Shown: piece after piece, positions 53,974 through 63,090 of the stretch | Layout of the letters: every line of letters begins with the position of its first letter | How positions within the stretch are numbered: position 1 is the stretch's first letter | From: JAEUHM01 sp964538625 | GTDB lineage: Bacteria > Verrucomicrobiota > Verrucomicrobiia > Verrucomicrobiales > Verrucomicrobiaceae | Length of the DNA: 64,000 nt | Reading direction: 5' to 3' | Assembly (NCBI GenBank): GCA_964538625.1 | Contig: CAZIGH010000004.1 | Span: 62,001 to 126,000, forward strand | The notes under the pieces: model-generated | What the model saw: the letters and a program-made list of their open reading frames with translations, nothing else | The model's database searches: none | What the model was told of the DNA's origin: nothing | Made by a program: the position numbers and the translations under genes

Positions 53974-55224
53974 TCACTCAAAATGGAGTTTCGCAATGTC
54001 CGTACGGTTCTGCCGTCCATCAAAACGGATCTTCTCCGCCGTGGCATACGCCTGCTCACGAGCTTCTTCGCGCGTCGCAGCCTGGGCCACGCAGGCCAGC
54101 ACACGACCGCCATGGGTCTCAAACTGGCCAGCGGCGTTCCGCCGCGTACCGCAATGAAAGACTTGGCCGCCAGAGGCCAACTCCAAGCCGCTGATGACAT
54201 CCCCGCTGCGAGAGGACGCCGGGTATCCCGCGCTGGCCAGGATCACGCACACGCTCCAGCCCGCCTTGAACCGGATCAATGCAGGATCCAGCTCCCCCTT
54301 CGCCCCCGCCATACAATAACCCGCAAAATCTCCCTGCACCATCGGCAGTACCGCCTCCGCCTCGGGGTCTCCAAAGCGGCAGTTGTACTCGATGACATGC
54401 GGTCCAACTGGCGTCAGCATGAGGCCAAAGTAGAGGAATCCGCGATAGCGAAGCCCGTCCTCCTGTAAACCCTGCACCGTAGGTCGTACAATGCGCTCCT
54501 CGATCTGCGCCATCACCTCCGGCGTGGCCAGTTCCATGGAAGCCACCGCACCCATTCCGCCTGTGTTCGGACCCTGGTCGTTGTCGCGGATGCGCTTGTA
54601 ATCTCGTGCCGGCATGAGGATGTGGTATCTCCCTTCGCACACACTGGCGAAGACGCTGATCTCCGGCCCGGTCAGGCAGGTTTCAACGAGCAGCCTCCCC
54701 TCGCCGAACACTCGCTTCGTCATGACGTCGTCGATGAAGGACTCCGCCTCTTCCCGGTTCGGACACACCGCCACACCCTTGCCCGCTGCCAGACCATCAA
54801 ACTTCAGCACGATGGGAAACCGCTCCAGTGCTGCCTTTGCAGATGCGGCATCGTCATGTACGCTGAAGGCCGCTGTGGGGATACCATGCCGCTGGAGGAA
54901 CTCTTTTGCGAAGACCTTGCTAGCCTCCAGCTGTGCAGACTCCTTCTGCGGCCCCCAGCAGGGAATGCCCGCCTCCTCACAAAGATTTGCCAGCCCACGA
55001 TCCTTCACTAGCCAAGCCTCCTCTCCAGCTACACAGAGGTCGATTTTGTGCTCCTTCATGAACGCCATCAGAGTGGGCAAATCTGCTGCCTCCACCCGCG
55101 TCGCCAGCTCGGCGGAAGCATCACTGCCCGGCCAGGCAAACAGCTCAGGCTTGCCCGGACTCGCGCTTAAAGCAGTGAGGAGAGCGTGCTCTCTGCCACC
55201 TTTTCCAGTAACCAAAATTTTCAT
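53974..55224 (-). CDS. purD: Phosphoribosylamine-glycine ligase (GAR synthetase)
   Basis: A 416-aa ATP-grasp enzyme of purine synthesis. Starts MKILVTGKGGREHAL, then LPIVLKFDGLAAGKGV-like ATP-binding region (seen as FPIVLKFDGLAAGKGVAV), GPNTGGMGAVAS and HVIEYNCRFGDPEAEAVLP. First gene of a minus-strand run with pyrR and pyrB; the usual purine neighbour purF is also on the minus strand but 5.7 kb upstream, with an unrelated plus-strand island in between. Confidence 0.96.
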   Translation of the reverse strand: MKILVTGKGGREHALLTALSASPGKPELFAWPGSDASAELATRVEAADLPTLMAFMKEHKIDLCVAGEEAWLVKDRGLANLCEEAGIPCWGPQKESAQLEASKVFAKEFLQRHGIPTAAFSVHDDAASAKAALERFPIVLKFDGLAAGKGVAVCPNREEAESFIDDVMTKRVFGEGRLLVETCLTGPEISVFASVCEGRYHILMPARDYKRIRDNDQGPNTGGMGAVASMELATPEVMAQIEERIVRPTVQGLQEDGLRYRGFLYFGLMLTPVGPHVIEYNCRFGDPEAEAVLPMVQGDFAGYCMAGAKGELDPALIRFKAGWSVCVILASAGYPASSRSGDVISGLELASGGQVFHCGTRRNAAGQFETHGGRVLACVAQAATREEAREQAYATAEKIRFDGRQNRTDIAKLHFE

Positions 55225-55817
55225 CTCAGGTCGGTAGAACAATGAGCGCCAAGGCGCAAAGAGAATGATGAACGCTGCGAGTCTTCCGGTGTGGGATGGA
55301 GTATCGTTGTTGCGCGGCGTCACTTCATTCAGGGAATCAGCTGCCACCGTGAATCCAGGATTGGAGAATCGGTTCTCACTCCGCAGGAATGCGATGGGCT
55401 GAAACGCAAAGCTGAATCAGACCTCCTCTGCCTCGGACTCCAACTGAGCTTGGCGGAACCCTACGAACGCATGACCTGTAACGTACCCCGTGACGATGCG
55501 GGGGACTTGCGGCTACACAAAGAGGCTTGAACTTGAAGTCCGCAGATGCGCGTGAGTCTTGCAGTTGGAGATGATCTACCAGCTCGGATTTTTGAATGTC
55601 TGCACCGCTGCCTGCAAAGATGAATTGTTCTATAGATCCTGCCGTGGGGGCCATAAGGGGGGAGATTTCACCGCCACCATCAGACGGAAATGAAGGGCGC
55701 GGTTAAATCGCCACTGCCACCAAGCAAGCATCTTCCTGCATCAGGTGGTGCGATGCCTGGATCGGAGTTTGACGTTGAAACTTCCCGCCTTAATCATCAT
55801 CGAATCGCAGTTCCACG
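55225..55817. other. 593-bp region without recognised gene
   Basis: Between purD and the SIR2 gene. Two short open frames (55291-55530 plus, 55376-55654 minus) have no recognised family and look random in composition; no tRNA, repeat or terminator was found. A GCGCC-AA-GGCGC palindrome lies at about 55247-55258, in the leader of purD. Upstream of the SIR2 gene, TTGACG (55769-55774) is a weak -35 candidate. May contain the promoter of the island or degraded sequence. Confidence 0.4.
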
Positions 55818-56981
55818 ATGTCCAGCACCTACTCAAGCTATACCATTGCCGAGTATCTCTCTCACTTTAGGGTTGATGCCACCCTTCGCCAAACCATAAC
55901 GGTGGTGTTTGGGACAGGTATCTCCAAAGCCCTTTCGAGAAGTGATGCGGCAGACTGGCCCGGTCAAATCAGGCATTTAGCAGCACGCCTTAAGGACCTG
56001 AAGGGGCCAATTGGAGGTCTCGATGTCAACGCTCTCCTCCAGTGTGCGCGCTCCCACCATTACACAGGGCTGCTGCACATGATCCGTAGGGAGCTTGGAG
56101 ACCTATGGGACAGAGAGCTGGACGCTTGCATCACAGAGGTTATGCGGAATCGCCGCTCCGACACAGACCCCGTCGTCCGGCGCTGGATAGACGTGCTCCA
56201 GGCCCTTGGCAAACTGGCCAAAGAGGGCCGAGCAAGGCTCGCGACCACCAACTTCGATCATATGGTGGCCTGCGAAGCTGGTCTCAATGTCATAACGCGA
56301 GAAGGGCAGGTCTTTGAGACTTCACCTCCCAACCGGCAGATTCATCTGCTGCCACAACTCGAACTGCAAACCGATGAAACACCCCCGTCCGGTTTGACTA
56401 GCGAGAACCGTTTGATTTTGGACATTTGGGGGAACCTGTGGATTGAGCCCGGCAAGCTGCAACGTGGTGTACTCGAGCGTACGGCGGGAGTGCTCCACCT
56501 CCATGGCTGGTATAAGAGGCCCAAGCAACTGATCGTTGACCCCGTCGAGTATCACTTAGCTGCCGTAAGGGCTCATTCTGCCGACCTCGCTGCATCCATG
56601 TTGTTGGAGCTGTTGCAGAAGCCCAACTCTGCGGTGATTCTCGTCGGTATGGGCGACACGATGCACGATGACCACTTTGAGAAGCTGCTTCAGTTGCTGG
56701 CGAAGCGGGACCCGCTGGACGAACAAGCAGCTGCCCAGAACGTGTGGCTGCTGCCCCACTCGGAAGCCCAAACCCGCGTCAGCAAGATGAGACTGCCTCA
56801 AGATGCCCATGGCAACCATCTAGAGCTCGGGCACCTGCTCCAAGTGGTCACTTACGACGATTCCGTTCCTGGCGGACCAGGTCAGGATCACTCAAAAACG
56901 CCCGAAGCTTTACAGGGATTGGTGAACCATTTTTCCCCTTCCGTCCAGAATCAGACGGTCATTAACTGGCCACTGCGATGA
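55818..56981 (+). CDS. SIR2-like NADase-domain protein
   Basis: A 387-aa SIR2 (SIR2_2-like) protein. Nucleotide-binding motif F31-G-T-G-I-S36, TTNFD (T143 to D147, N145 catalytic Asn), LHLHGWYKRP (H227, H229) and VGMGDTMHDDHF (G277-D280) all in the expected order. Unlike metabolic sirtuins it has no zinc-binding Cys. Defence-associated SIR2 proteins (DSR, Thoeris, pAgo-linked) hydrolyse NAD+ to stop phage growth; here it is next to two unrecognised genes between purD and purF. Function as defence is inference. Confidence 0.88.
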   Translation: MSSTYSSYTIAEYLSHFRVDATLRQTITVVFGTGISKALSRSDAADWPGQIRHLAARLKDLKGPIGGLDVNALLQCARSHHYTGLLHMIRRELGDLWDRELDACITEVMRNRRSDTDPVVRRWIDVLQALGKLAKEGRARLATTNFDHMVACEAGLNVITREGQVFETSPPNRQIHLLPQLELQTDETPPSGLTSENRLILDIWGNLWIEPGKLQRGVLERTAGVLHLHGWYKRPKQLIVDPVEYHLAAVRAHSADLAASMLLELLQKPNSAVILVGMGDTMHDDHFEKLLQLLAKRDPLDEQAAAQNVWLLPHSEAQTRVSKMRLPQDAHGNHLELGHLLQVVTYDDSVPGGPGQDHSKTPEALQGLVNHFSPSVQNQTVINWPLR

Positions 56982-57076
56982 AAACGGGTGGCCAAGTCTT
57001 GACTTTTAGGGACTTTTCGTCTCTTTACGCCTTGCTTGCCACCAAGTCTAGCGTACCTTCGTAACCACGATATCCC

Positions 57077-57547
57077 ATGATTGAATCGCCTCCACCTCCA
57101 ATCGGCCTCGAACACGCCGTCCGGGTATGGCTGCAACGCAAGCGTCACCTTGCTTTGAGCCAAGTCAATGATCGAGTAAGGAGGGGGCTCCAGGGCGGTG
57201 ATGAAAATTCACGACTGAAGGCGATGCGTTTGGTCCAAGCGACTGCCAAAGTTCTGGGAGAGGACTACGGGGACTGGCGGACCGACTTCGGCAAGGTCCT
57301 TCAGAAGCTGGAAATCGACGAATCAGCACTTTCGGAGTGCGATCCTTCCCTAGTCCGGGAGGTAATCGAACTGGCGGGTTTGAGTGACGCGCCTGTTGCC
57401 GAGGCACCAAGCCTGGGGAAGATGGTTTTTGTGAGCACTTTGGTCTCACCAACACCGCGGTGGGCGGAAAACACGGGACGAAGCGGAAAGTTCAGCAGCA
57501 ATGACCTGCAAGTTTCCCGTGCGAATGATCCCATCTTCGCCAAGTAG
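57077..57547 (+). CDS. Hypothetical protein, middle gene of SIR2 island
   Basis: A 156-aa protein without a recognised family. First about 80 residues look helical and basic (LEHAVRVWLQRKRHLALSQ; RLKAMRLVQATAKVL), the rest is acidic and loop-rich. It lies between the SIR2 gene (95-bp gap) and the 1111-aa gene (68-bp gap), all on the plus strand. TTGACT at 56999-57004 could be a -35 element. It might be an adaptor or DNA-binding regulator of the island; no motif proves it. Confidence 0.5.
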   Translation: MIESPPPPIGLEHAVRVWLQRKRHLALSQVNDRVRRGLQGGDENSRLKAMRLVQATAKVLGEDYGDWRTDFGKVLQKLEIDESALSECDPSLVREVIELAGLSDAPVAEAPSLGKMVFVSTLVSPTPRWAENTGRSGKFSSNDLQVSRANDPIFAK

Positions 57548-57615
57548 TCTGCAGCGGACGGCTAATCTGATGCCGTCGGTGCCACGTCATACGGAACTTG
57601 CCGTCATCGCCCAAC

Positions 57616-60600
57616 ATGGATTCTTTAGTTGGCATCGAATATCACGATTACGTGATGATGATTGCCGCGCTGGATACGGAGTGGACAAGAGGTGTGCCTA
57701 AAGAGCAGACCGGTTTGTACGCCGGGGAGCCTCAAGCCCAGTGTGGCGAATACTTTTTTGACAAATCCTGCAAAGATTACAAAGCCTCGGTTCATCGCAA
57801 TCAGCAAGCTTGGGCAAAGCGCGTGGGTTTGGCAGATCCAAGCCCGATTCCAAGTTGGTTCTTCTCGTCCCAAGAGTGGGTGCCTTGTGGCCACTCTGAT
57901 GCCTTGTGCTTGGCCTTGAGCGATGACTTTGATGCGGTTCAGACCATCATCGAAACCTACCCCAAAACGGTTGAAGAACTTTCTGTGGCATTTTGTCCTC
58001 GAATGTCATCCCTACTTGGGGAGAGTGAAGTTGAGTTTCGGCAGATCTTTTTGGAACCCCACGAGTGGCTGGACGAAGGGTTCATCAAGCAGCGAGAGTG
58101 CTGCCCGTTACTACACTTTGCGAGATTGAAACTGCAGGGCGTCGTCACGCTTGGTAGAGCGCTGCCCATGCTTGGGGCGGCATATCGTGTTTTTGTGAGG
58201 CGCATCTTGGAAGGCATGAAAATCTTGCACGCAAACGCAAGCTCTCAAGACGCGATTGTAAGCAAAGCGGACCTAGCGAACCTGAAAGTGTGCTTTTTGG
58301 ACCTTCAGGAGGAAGAAGAGATCGGCATCCTCTTCTTTACGTCCAATCTCAGCTTGCCTATGTCGTTGCTGAGCCATCTGCAGTCGCTGACGTATGGCAA
58401 CTTGTTGGCGGACTACCCTCAGCTGAAGCAGCACATCGAAAAGACAAACCACTTCGAGCAACTGCTTGCCTTTGCAAAGAAAGCGAAGGTGTTGGAGCCT
58501 CAGTCTGGAGATGCCACGTTGGAGTGTCTTGCGGATTCTCATATTCTAAGGTGGACTCGCAGTACTGTGGCATTCTCAAGCAGGTTGAGGTCAGAAGGTG
58601 CGGCTTGGGATCACGTGAGGGGGTTCTGCCGCCCCTCCATCGCAGTCAATCACCCGCCCGGGCACCAGAACAACTTGGAGTCGATGCTGCATCAAGCTAT
58701 TGGGCAGGTGCGCCTTGAACACCCAGATCGTCCAGCCGCCCCAAAAATCGACAGTTACCGAGAACACGTAGCGGGTACGACGGACTATTTTTTGCCGTTG
58801 ATAGACCACTATCTGGAAGAGTCACGCCCAGCTTTGGTACCAACGGCTCACGTCATCCGAGGTTGGATGAGCGTGGAAAAGACTGTCAGCGAACAGTTCC
58901 AGAATAACGGTCGCTCCGCAGGCCGCCACCTCAGCGGTTGGACTGCCACACTGGCCATCCCGGTGCCGAAGGTGGACTATGGTAATCAGTGTGATGTTTT
59001 TCATCCGTTGGTTCCTGAGAGTCATTGCGCCCTTCTCAAGTTGGTTCTTGAGCACATCAAGAAGCATGTTTTTCCGGTGGCAAAGAACGAAGATCCTCAA
59101 GCCGACCACTCTGAACTCTACTCTTCGACAGGGGAGCCCAAATGGTCGTTCTGCCTAGATGAACTCCGGATGAAAACGCGAATGGTGGGCATCCCTGTCG
59201 AAACCCGGCGCTCGCTTATCTTGTTATATGAGAACTTTGCCTCGATCTTGAGCAATCCGTTGCTTTTCGACATCGTGCTCGATTTTTACGATGTGCTCGC
59301 TACGCTGTACGTTATGTTGGTCGATCTTGGGCCGAACAGATCAACGGTGGCGCACCCTGAGGATTACACACCGCGGATGAATGCGGCGAAAGTCGATGGC
59401 CTGAACGCAATCATCGAATCCATAGATGTGGCGTTGGAGTTGCGGCAGCGCCGTCTGTATCCTGAATCTCGCTTTCGAGACTGGGCACTGGACATACGTT
59501 CGAACATTTTGCAGATGACACTTTCTGCTGAAGCCGCCCTCAAGTGCAGCGTGGGTATTGTACGTAAGTTCGTGTACAAGAATGAGGACCTAATGGCTAA
59601 CCTCGGAGTAGTTCATCAAGTTGGTTTTTCGGCGGGCATCGATGTGCCGCAAAATGCCTTCGGACGCGAGACAAACTCCCTGCGATTGCGTCAAGTCGCG
59701 CAGTTCCGCTCAGGTGTTGCCCATCTCACCTCCCTTAGTGGTTTTGCTGATTTTTTTCATGAGAGTTTTCATCTGGCAGCGGACAGAATCGTCAAGGGTA
59801 ACCTGATTTCTCGCCTGAATACTCAGCTAGCTAAGCCCATTCTTTCCAACGGTCTTGGTGAAAGCGGGGTAGAGTCGAGCCTGGAGCCGCTAAAGCAACT
59901 CGTTATGGTCCGCCATGAGGAATTGTTCGTGCAGCTCTGCATGATTCTCTATGTTTACCATGGGGATTGGGAGTTGGCATTAAAGTGCCATGCTATGGAT
60001 TACTCCAGCAGTGTACGGAGCGCTCATCATAGCCCTGAAGACGCGAGGGATGAGTTTGCCCTGCAGTTCTCGCCGATCTTGCTCGCATGCCTTGTGGTCC
60101 AAACGGCAAAGACTGAGGGCAACATAAGGAATCGTCCCTGGCAGACCGTTGATCTGACTCCAGAACACTGGCCAACCCTTGAGCAGATGGCAGGGTTTGT
60201 GGAACAGTGCATGAACCTAATCCGCCCTTATCTGGCAGATTATGCCTGGATGATGGCAGCAGATCCCTCCATGCGAGCGATGAATTCTGTCAAGCGAGCT
60301 TTCCAGCTCGCTTATCTAGGTGTGCATCCTAATCTCGAAGCCCTGTGGATGCCAGCGGCGTTGATGTTTTCCCGCTATATGAGCTATGTAGTGGAGAAGG
60401 TTGAAACGTCATCGGCTTCAATGGCCGAAAGTGCAGCGCTGGCTTCCGATGATTTTGCTGAAGACGAGACGATCAGGAAGTTTGAGTCAGTGTGCAAGGT
60501 CGTGGACAACCGCATTGATTCGGGCCTTGGCAAAGCTGCCTACACGCCACCGCTTGGGATCTTCTTTAGTGAAGAGCCACTATGCAAGATGCCTGATGGG

Positions 60601-60951
60601 AGTGCGATAGATGCTGCTCTGCTGGCGTGCCGGACTCTCCTGATGCACATCACGCGCACTTACCCAACTGCAGCTGAGGAATCAGACACTACCATCTTTC
60701 TTCGCCGTTCTCCCACCGACGGAAGAATCGACTGGGATGGCGGGCTTGTCCCTGGCGACATTCTCTTGGACCGCACGGCTACTGCTGCATTCTCATGCAC
60801 TTCAGAATACAGGAGAAGACGAACAGGAATGCGAATCATGATGTTCAAAACTTTCTGGGATATAGCTTCACGGAACCGCGGGAGGCGGCTTCGGTCCTTG
60901 ATGAGTCAGGCGCTTGCGTGCGAGGAGCGAGTTCAATGCGATCCTCGATGA
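57616..60951 (+). CDS. Large hypothetical protein with HExxH, SIR2 island
   Basis: A 1111-aa protein with no family I recognise. No signal peptide and no P-loop were found. At H715-E716-S-F-H719 it has FFHESFHLAAD, a possible zinc-peptidase HExxH. The sequence is mostly helical with several Cys-containing segments near the N-terminus. Codon and base composition look more AT-rich than flanking purD/purF. ATG 57616 is chosen; an in-frame TTG at 57598 is possible. In context with a SIR2 effector it could be a sensor or second effector of a defence system. Confidence 0.75.
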   Translation: MDSLVGIEYHDYVMMIAALDTEWTRGVPKEQTGLYAGEPQAQCGEYFFDKSCKDYKASVHRNQQAWAKRVGLADPSPIPSWFFSSQEWVPCGHSDALCLALSDDFDAVQTIIETYPKTVEELSVAFCPRMSSLLGESEVEFRQIFLEPHEWLDEGFIKQRECCPLLHFARLKLQGVVTLGRALPMLGAAYRVFVRRILEGMKILHANASSQDAIVSKADLANLKVCFLDLQEEEEIGILFFTSNLSLPMSLLSHLQSLTYGNLLADYPQLKQHIEKTNHFEQLLAFAKKAKVLEPQSGDATLECLADSHILRWTRSTVAFSSRLRSEGAAWDHVRGFCRPSIAVNHPPGHQNNLESMLHQAIGQVRLEHPDRPAAPKIDSYREHVAGTTDYFLPLIDHYLEESRPALVPTAHVIRGWMSVEKTVSEQFQNNGRSAGRHLSGWTATLAIPVPKVDYGNQCDVFHPLVPESHCALLKLVLEHIKKHVFPVAKNEDPQADHSELYSSTGEPKWSFCLDELRMKTRMVGIPVETRRSLILLYENFASILSNPLLFDIVLDFYDVLATLYVMLVDLGPNRSTVAHPEDYTPRMNAAKVDGLNAIIESIDVALELRQRRLYPESRFRDWALDIRSNILQMTLSAEAALKCSVGIVRKFVYKNEDLMANLGVVHQVGFSAGIDVPQNAFGRETNSLRLRQVAQFRSGVAHLTSLSGFADFFHESFHLAADRIVKGNLISRLNTQLAKPILSNGLGESGVESSLEPLKQLVMVRHEELFVQLCMILYVYHGDWELALKCHAMDYSSSVRSAHHSPEDARDEFALQFSPILLACLVVQTAKTEGNIRNRPWQTVDLTPEHWPTLEQMAGFVEQCMNLIRPYLADYAWMMAADPSMRAMNSVKRAFQLAYLGVHPNLEALWMPAALMFSRYMSYVVEKVETSSASMAESAALASDDFAEDETIRKFESVCKVVDNRIDSGLGKAAYTPPLGIFFSEEPLCKMPDGSAIDAALLACRTLLMHITRTYPTAAEESDTTIFLRRSPTDGRIDWDGGLVPGDILLDRTATAAFSCTSEYRRRRTGMRIMMFKTFWDIASRNRGRRLRSLMSQALACEERVQCDPR

Positions 60952-60969
60952 CGGGTTCGTTTACTCGCT

Positions 60970-62946
60970 CTACAAAAGCACTTCTCCGTACGCCCTGCCT
61001 TCTCTTCCTTTGCGGAACTGGATGTAGCTGCGGTTGCAGACGGAGTAGCCGCCGGGGGTGGGGTAGTCACCGCTGAAATACCAGTCTCCAAACTCGGCTC
61101 CCAGGGCTTCGTGCAGGCCGGTGATGCTTTGGTAGATGACTTTCAGCTCACCCTTCCATGGAGTGTTTTCTGGATAGACGAGTTGAGCCACTTTGGCGGC
61201 GATCTCTTCGTCGCTGAAAGGGGCGTAGATGGCTTTCACGGCGTTCTTCATCTGCTCTTTGGGCTTTTTAAGCTCGGCGATGGCTTGCTCCAGTGTCTCG
61301 TCGAGCACACGGCTCATTCCGCGTTCTTTGAGCAGAGCGGTGGCGGCCTGGAAGGCGATGAACTTGCCCAGCTCTGCCATGTCGATGCCGTAGCAGTCTG
61401 GGTAGCGGATCTGGGGGGCGGTGGAGACGACGACGATACGCCGTGGGTTGGTGCGCCCGAGGATGCGCAGCAGACTGTTCTTCAGGGTGGTGCCGCGGAC
61501 GATGGAGTCGTCAATGACGACCAAGTTGTCCTGCGGGGTGACGACGCCATAGGTGATGTCGTACACGCTGGAGACCATTTTGTCCCGCCCGGTTTCTTGG
61601 GCGATGAAGGTGCGCATTTTGATGTCTTTGTGCGCGATCTTTTCGGATCGAGGCCAGTTGCGCAGCACCAGTTCGTCCAGCCGGGCCTCATCCAGCTGAT
61701 TGTTCTGGATCATTTCCAGTAGGGCTGCTTTCACGTCCTGGCGACGACTTTTGCGCAGGCCATCGAGGAAGCCGTAATAGGCTGTCTCAGCGGTGTTGGG
61801 GATGAAGCTGAGCACGGTGTGCTCGAAGTCGTTCTCAATGGCGTGAATGAGCTGCGGTACTAGGGCCTCGCCGAGGGCTTTGCGCTGCTGGTAGATGCTG
61901 GCGTCGTTGCCACGTGAGAAGTAGATGCGCTCGAAGGAACAGGGCTTGTAGGTGCGCGGCTGGGTGAAGGGGGCAAGCATACGGCTACCGTCTGCCTTCA
62001 TGACAAAGACGTGGGCGGGCTGAAGTTCCTGGATTTGATCCGCCTCCACTTCGAGTACGCTCTGTAGGGCGACGCGCTCGGAGGCGACGGCGAGGAGGTC
62101 CTCATTCTCGTAGAACCAGCAGGGGCGGATGCCATTGGGGTCCCGCATGAAGAAGAGATCTCCGTTTCCGATGGTGCCTACGATGGTGTAACCGCCGTCC
62201 CAGTTGAGGCTGGATTTTTTGATGACATCTACCACGTCCAGGCGTGCGCTGATGTGCTCGGGGATTTGTTCTCCGGGAATGCCGGCGTCTCGCAGCTCGT
62301 GGTAGAGCTGGGTGTGTGCTTCATCAAGCTGGAAGCCGATTTCTTCTAGCACGCTTTGCGTGTCCGTGCCGAAGACGGGGTGTTGGCCGCGCTGCATCAT
62401 GGCGCGGTTAAGTTCGTCTGTGTTGGTGAGGTTGAAGTTCCCCATCACCATGAGGCTGCGGGTGGGCCAGGTGCTCCGACGCAGGTAGGGGTGCAGGCAG
62501 CCCTTGCCGAAGTCTCCGGAGGTGCCGTAGCGGAGGTGCCCCATATAGACTTCACCGGCTAGCTCGAACTCTCGCTTGATGGCTTCCGGGTCATCTTCGA
62601 AGGCGGTGAACTCCACGCCGTACTCATCTCGCTCATGTTTGCGCGCTTTGTCGATGCGGCGGGCGATGCGCTTGAACTCCTTCATTTCGTCCTCAAAGAC
62701 CTCGCCAATACGCTCGGCGGAGACCATGGAGCGGACGCGGAACATGTAGGGCAGTCCGGCATCCATGCCGAGTTTGGTGCAGCCTACGCCCACGCCATCC
62801 TGACCACGGTTGCGCTGCTTGGTCATGAGGGTTTCCAGCAGGCGCAATCCGTAGAGCGCGCCTCTGCCTGTTTCATGGAAATACGCGAGCGGCTTCTTCA
62901 GCCGCACCACGGCTATGCCGCACTCGTGTTTGATCGGGTCACTCAT
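60970..62946 (-). CDS. purF: Amidophosphoribosyltransferase (long form)
   Basis: First committed enzyme of purine synthesis: PRPP + glutamine to phosphoribosylamine. 658 aa, longer than the usual 500 or so. N-terminal Cys nucleophile is C9 in HECGIAVV, implying a short propeptide; NRGQDGVGV and GHLRYGTSG are glutaminase motifs; the PRPP loop is VVIDDSIVRGTT. A C-terminal extension ends GGYSVCNRSYIQFRKG. Divergent from the amidase gene. Separated from purD by the SIR2 island. Confidence 0.95.
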   Translation of the reverse strand: MSDPIKHECGIAVVRLKKPLAYFHETGRGALYGLRLLETLMTKQRNRGQDGVGVGCTKLGMDAGLPYMFRVRSMVSAERIGEVFEDEMKEFKRIARRIDKARKHERDEYGVEFTAFEDDPEAIKREFELAGEVYMGHLRYGTSGDFGKGCLHPYLRRSTWPTRSLMVMGNFNLTNTDELNRAMMQRGQHPVFGTDTQSVLEEIGFQLDEAHTQLYHELRDAGIPGEQIPEHISARLDVVDVIKKSSLNWDGGYTIVGTIGNGDLFFMRDPNGIRPCWFYENEDLLAVASERVALQSVLEVEADQIQELQPAHVFVMKADGSRMLAPFTQPRTYKPCSFERIYFSRGNDASIYQQRKALGEALVPQLIHAIENDFEHTVLSFIPNTAETAYYGFLDGLRKSRRQDVKAALLEMIQNNQLDEARLDELVLRNWPRSEKIAHKDIKMRTFIAQETGRDKMVSSVYDITYGVVTPQDNLVVIDDSIVRGTTLKNSLLRILGRTNPRRIVVVSTAPQIRYPDCYGIDMAELGKFIAFQAATALLKERGMSRVLDETLEQAIAELKKPKEQMKNAVKAIYAPFSDEEIAAKVAQLVYPENTPWKGELKVIYQSITGLHEALGAEFGDWYFSGDYPTPGGYSVCNRSYIQFRKGREGRAYGEVLL

Positions 62947-63090
62947 TCAGAGATGCTAAAGTCCCATAGTGACCGGGCCGCGTGAGGATGCAAGAAGTGA
63001 GGGCAGAGAATTCTGCATTTGGACCAGGGAAACACTCTTTGACAGCAGGAGGACTTGCGTTTTCGCCTGCGTTTCTTTACTGGAACCCCC

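Noticed and set aside
55291..55654. Short open frames in the purD-SIR2 gap
   Set aside because: No family, no start signals, overlapping on both strands; probably non-coding or remnant.
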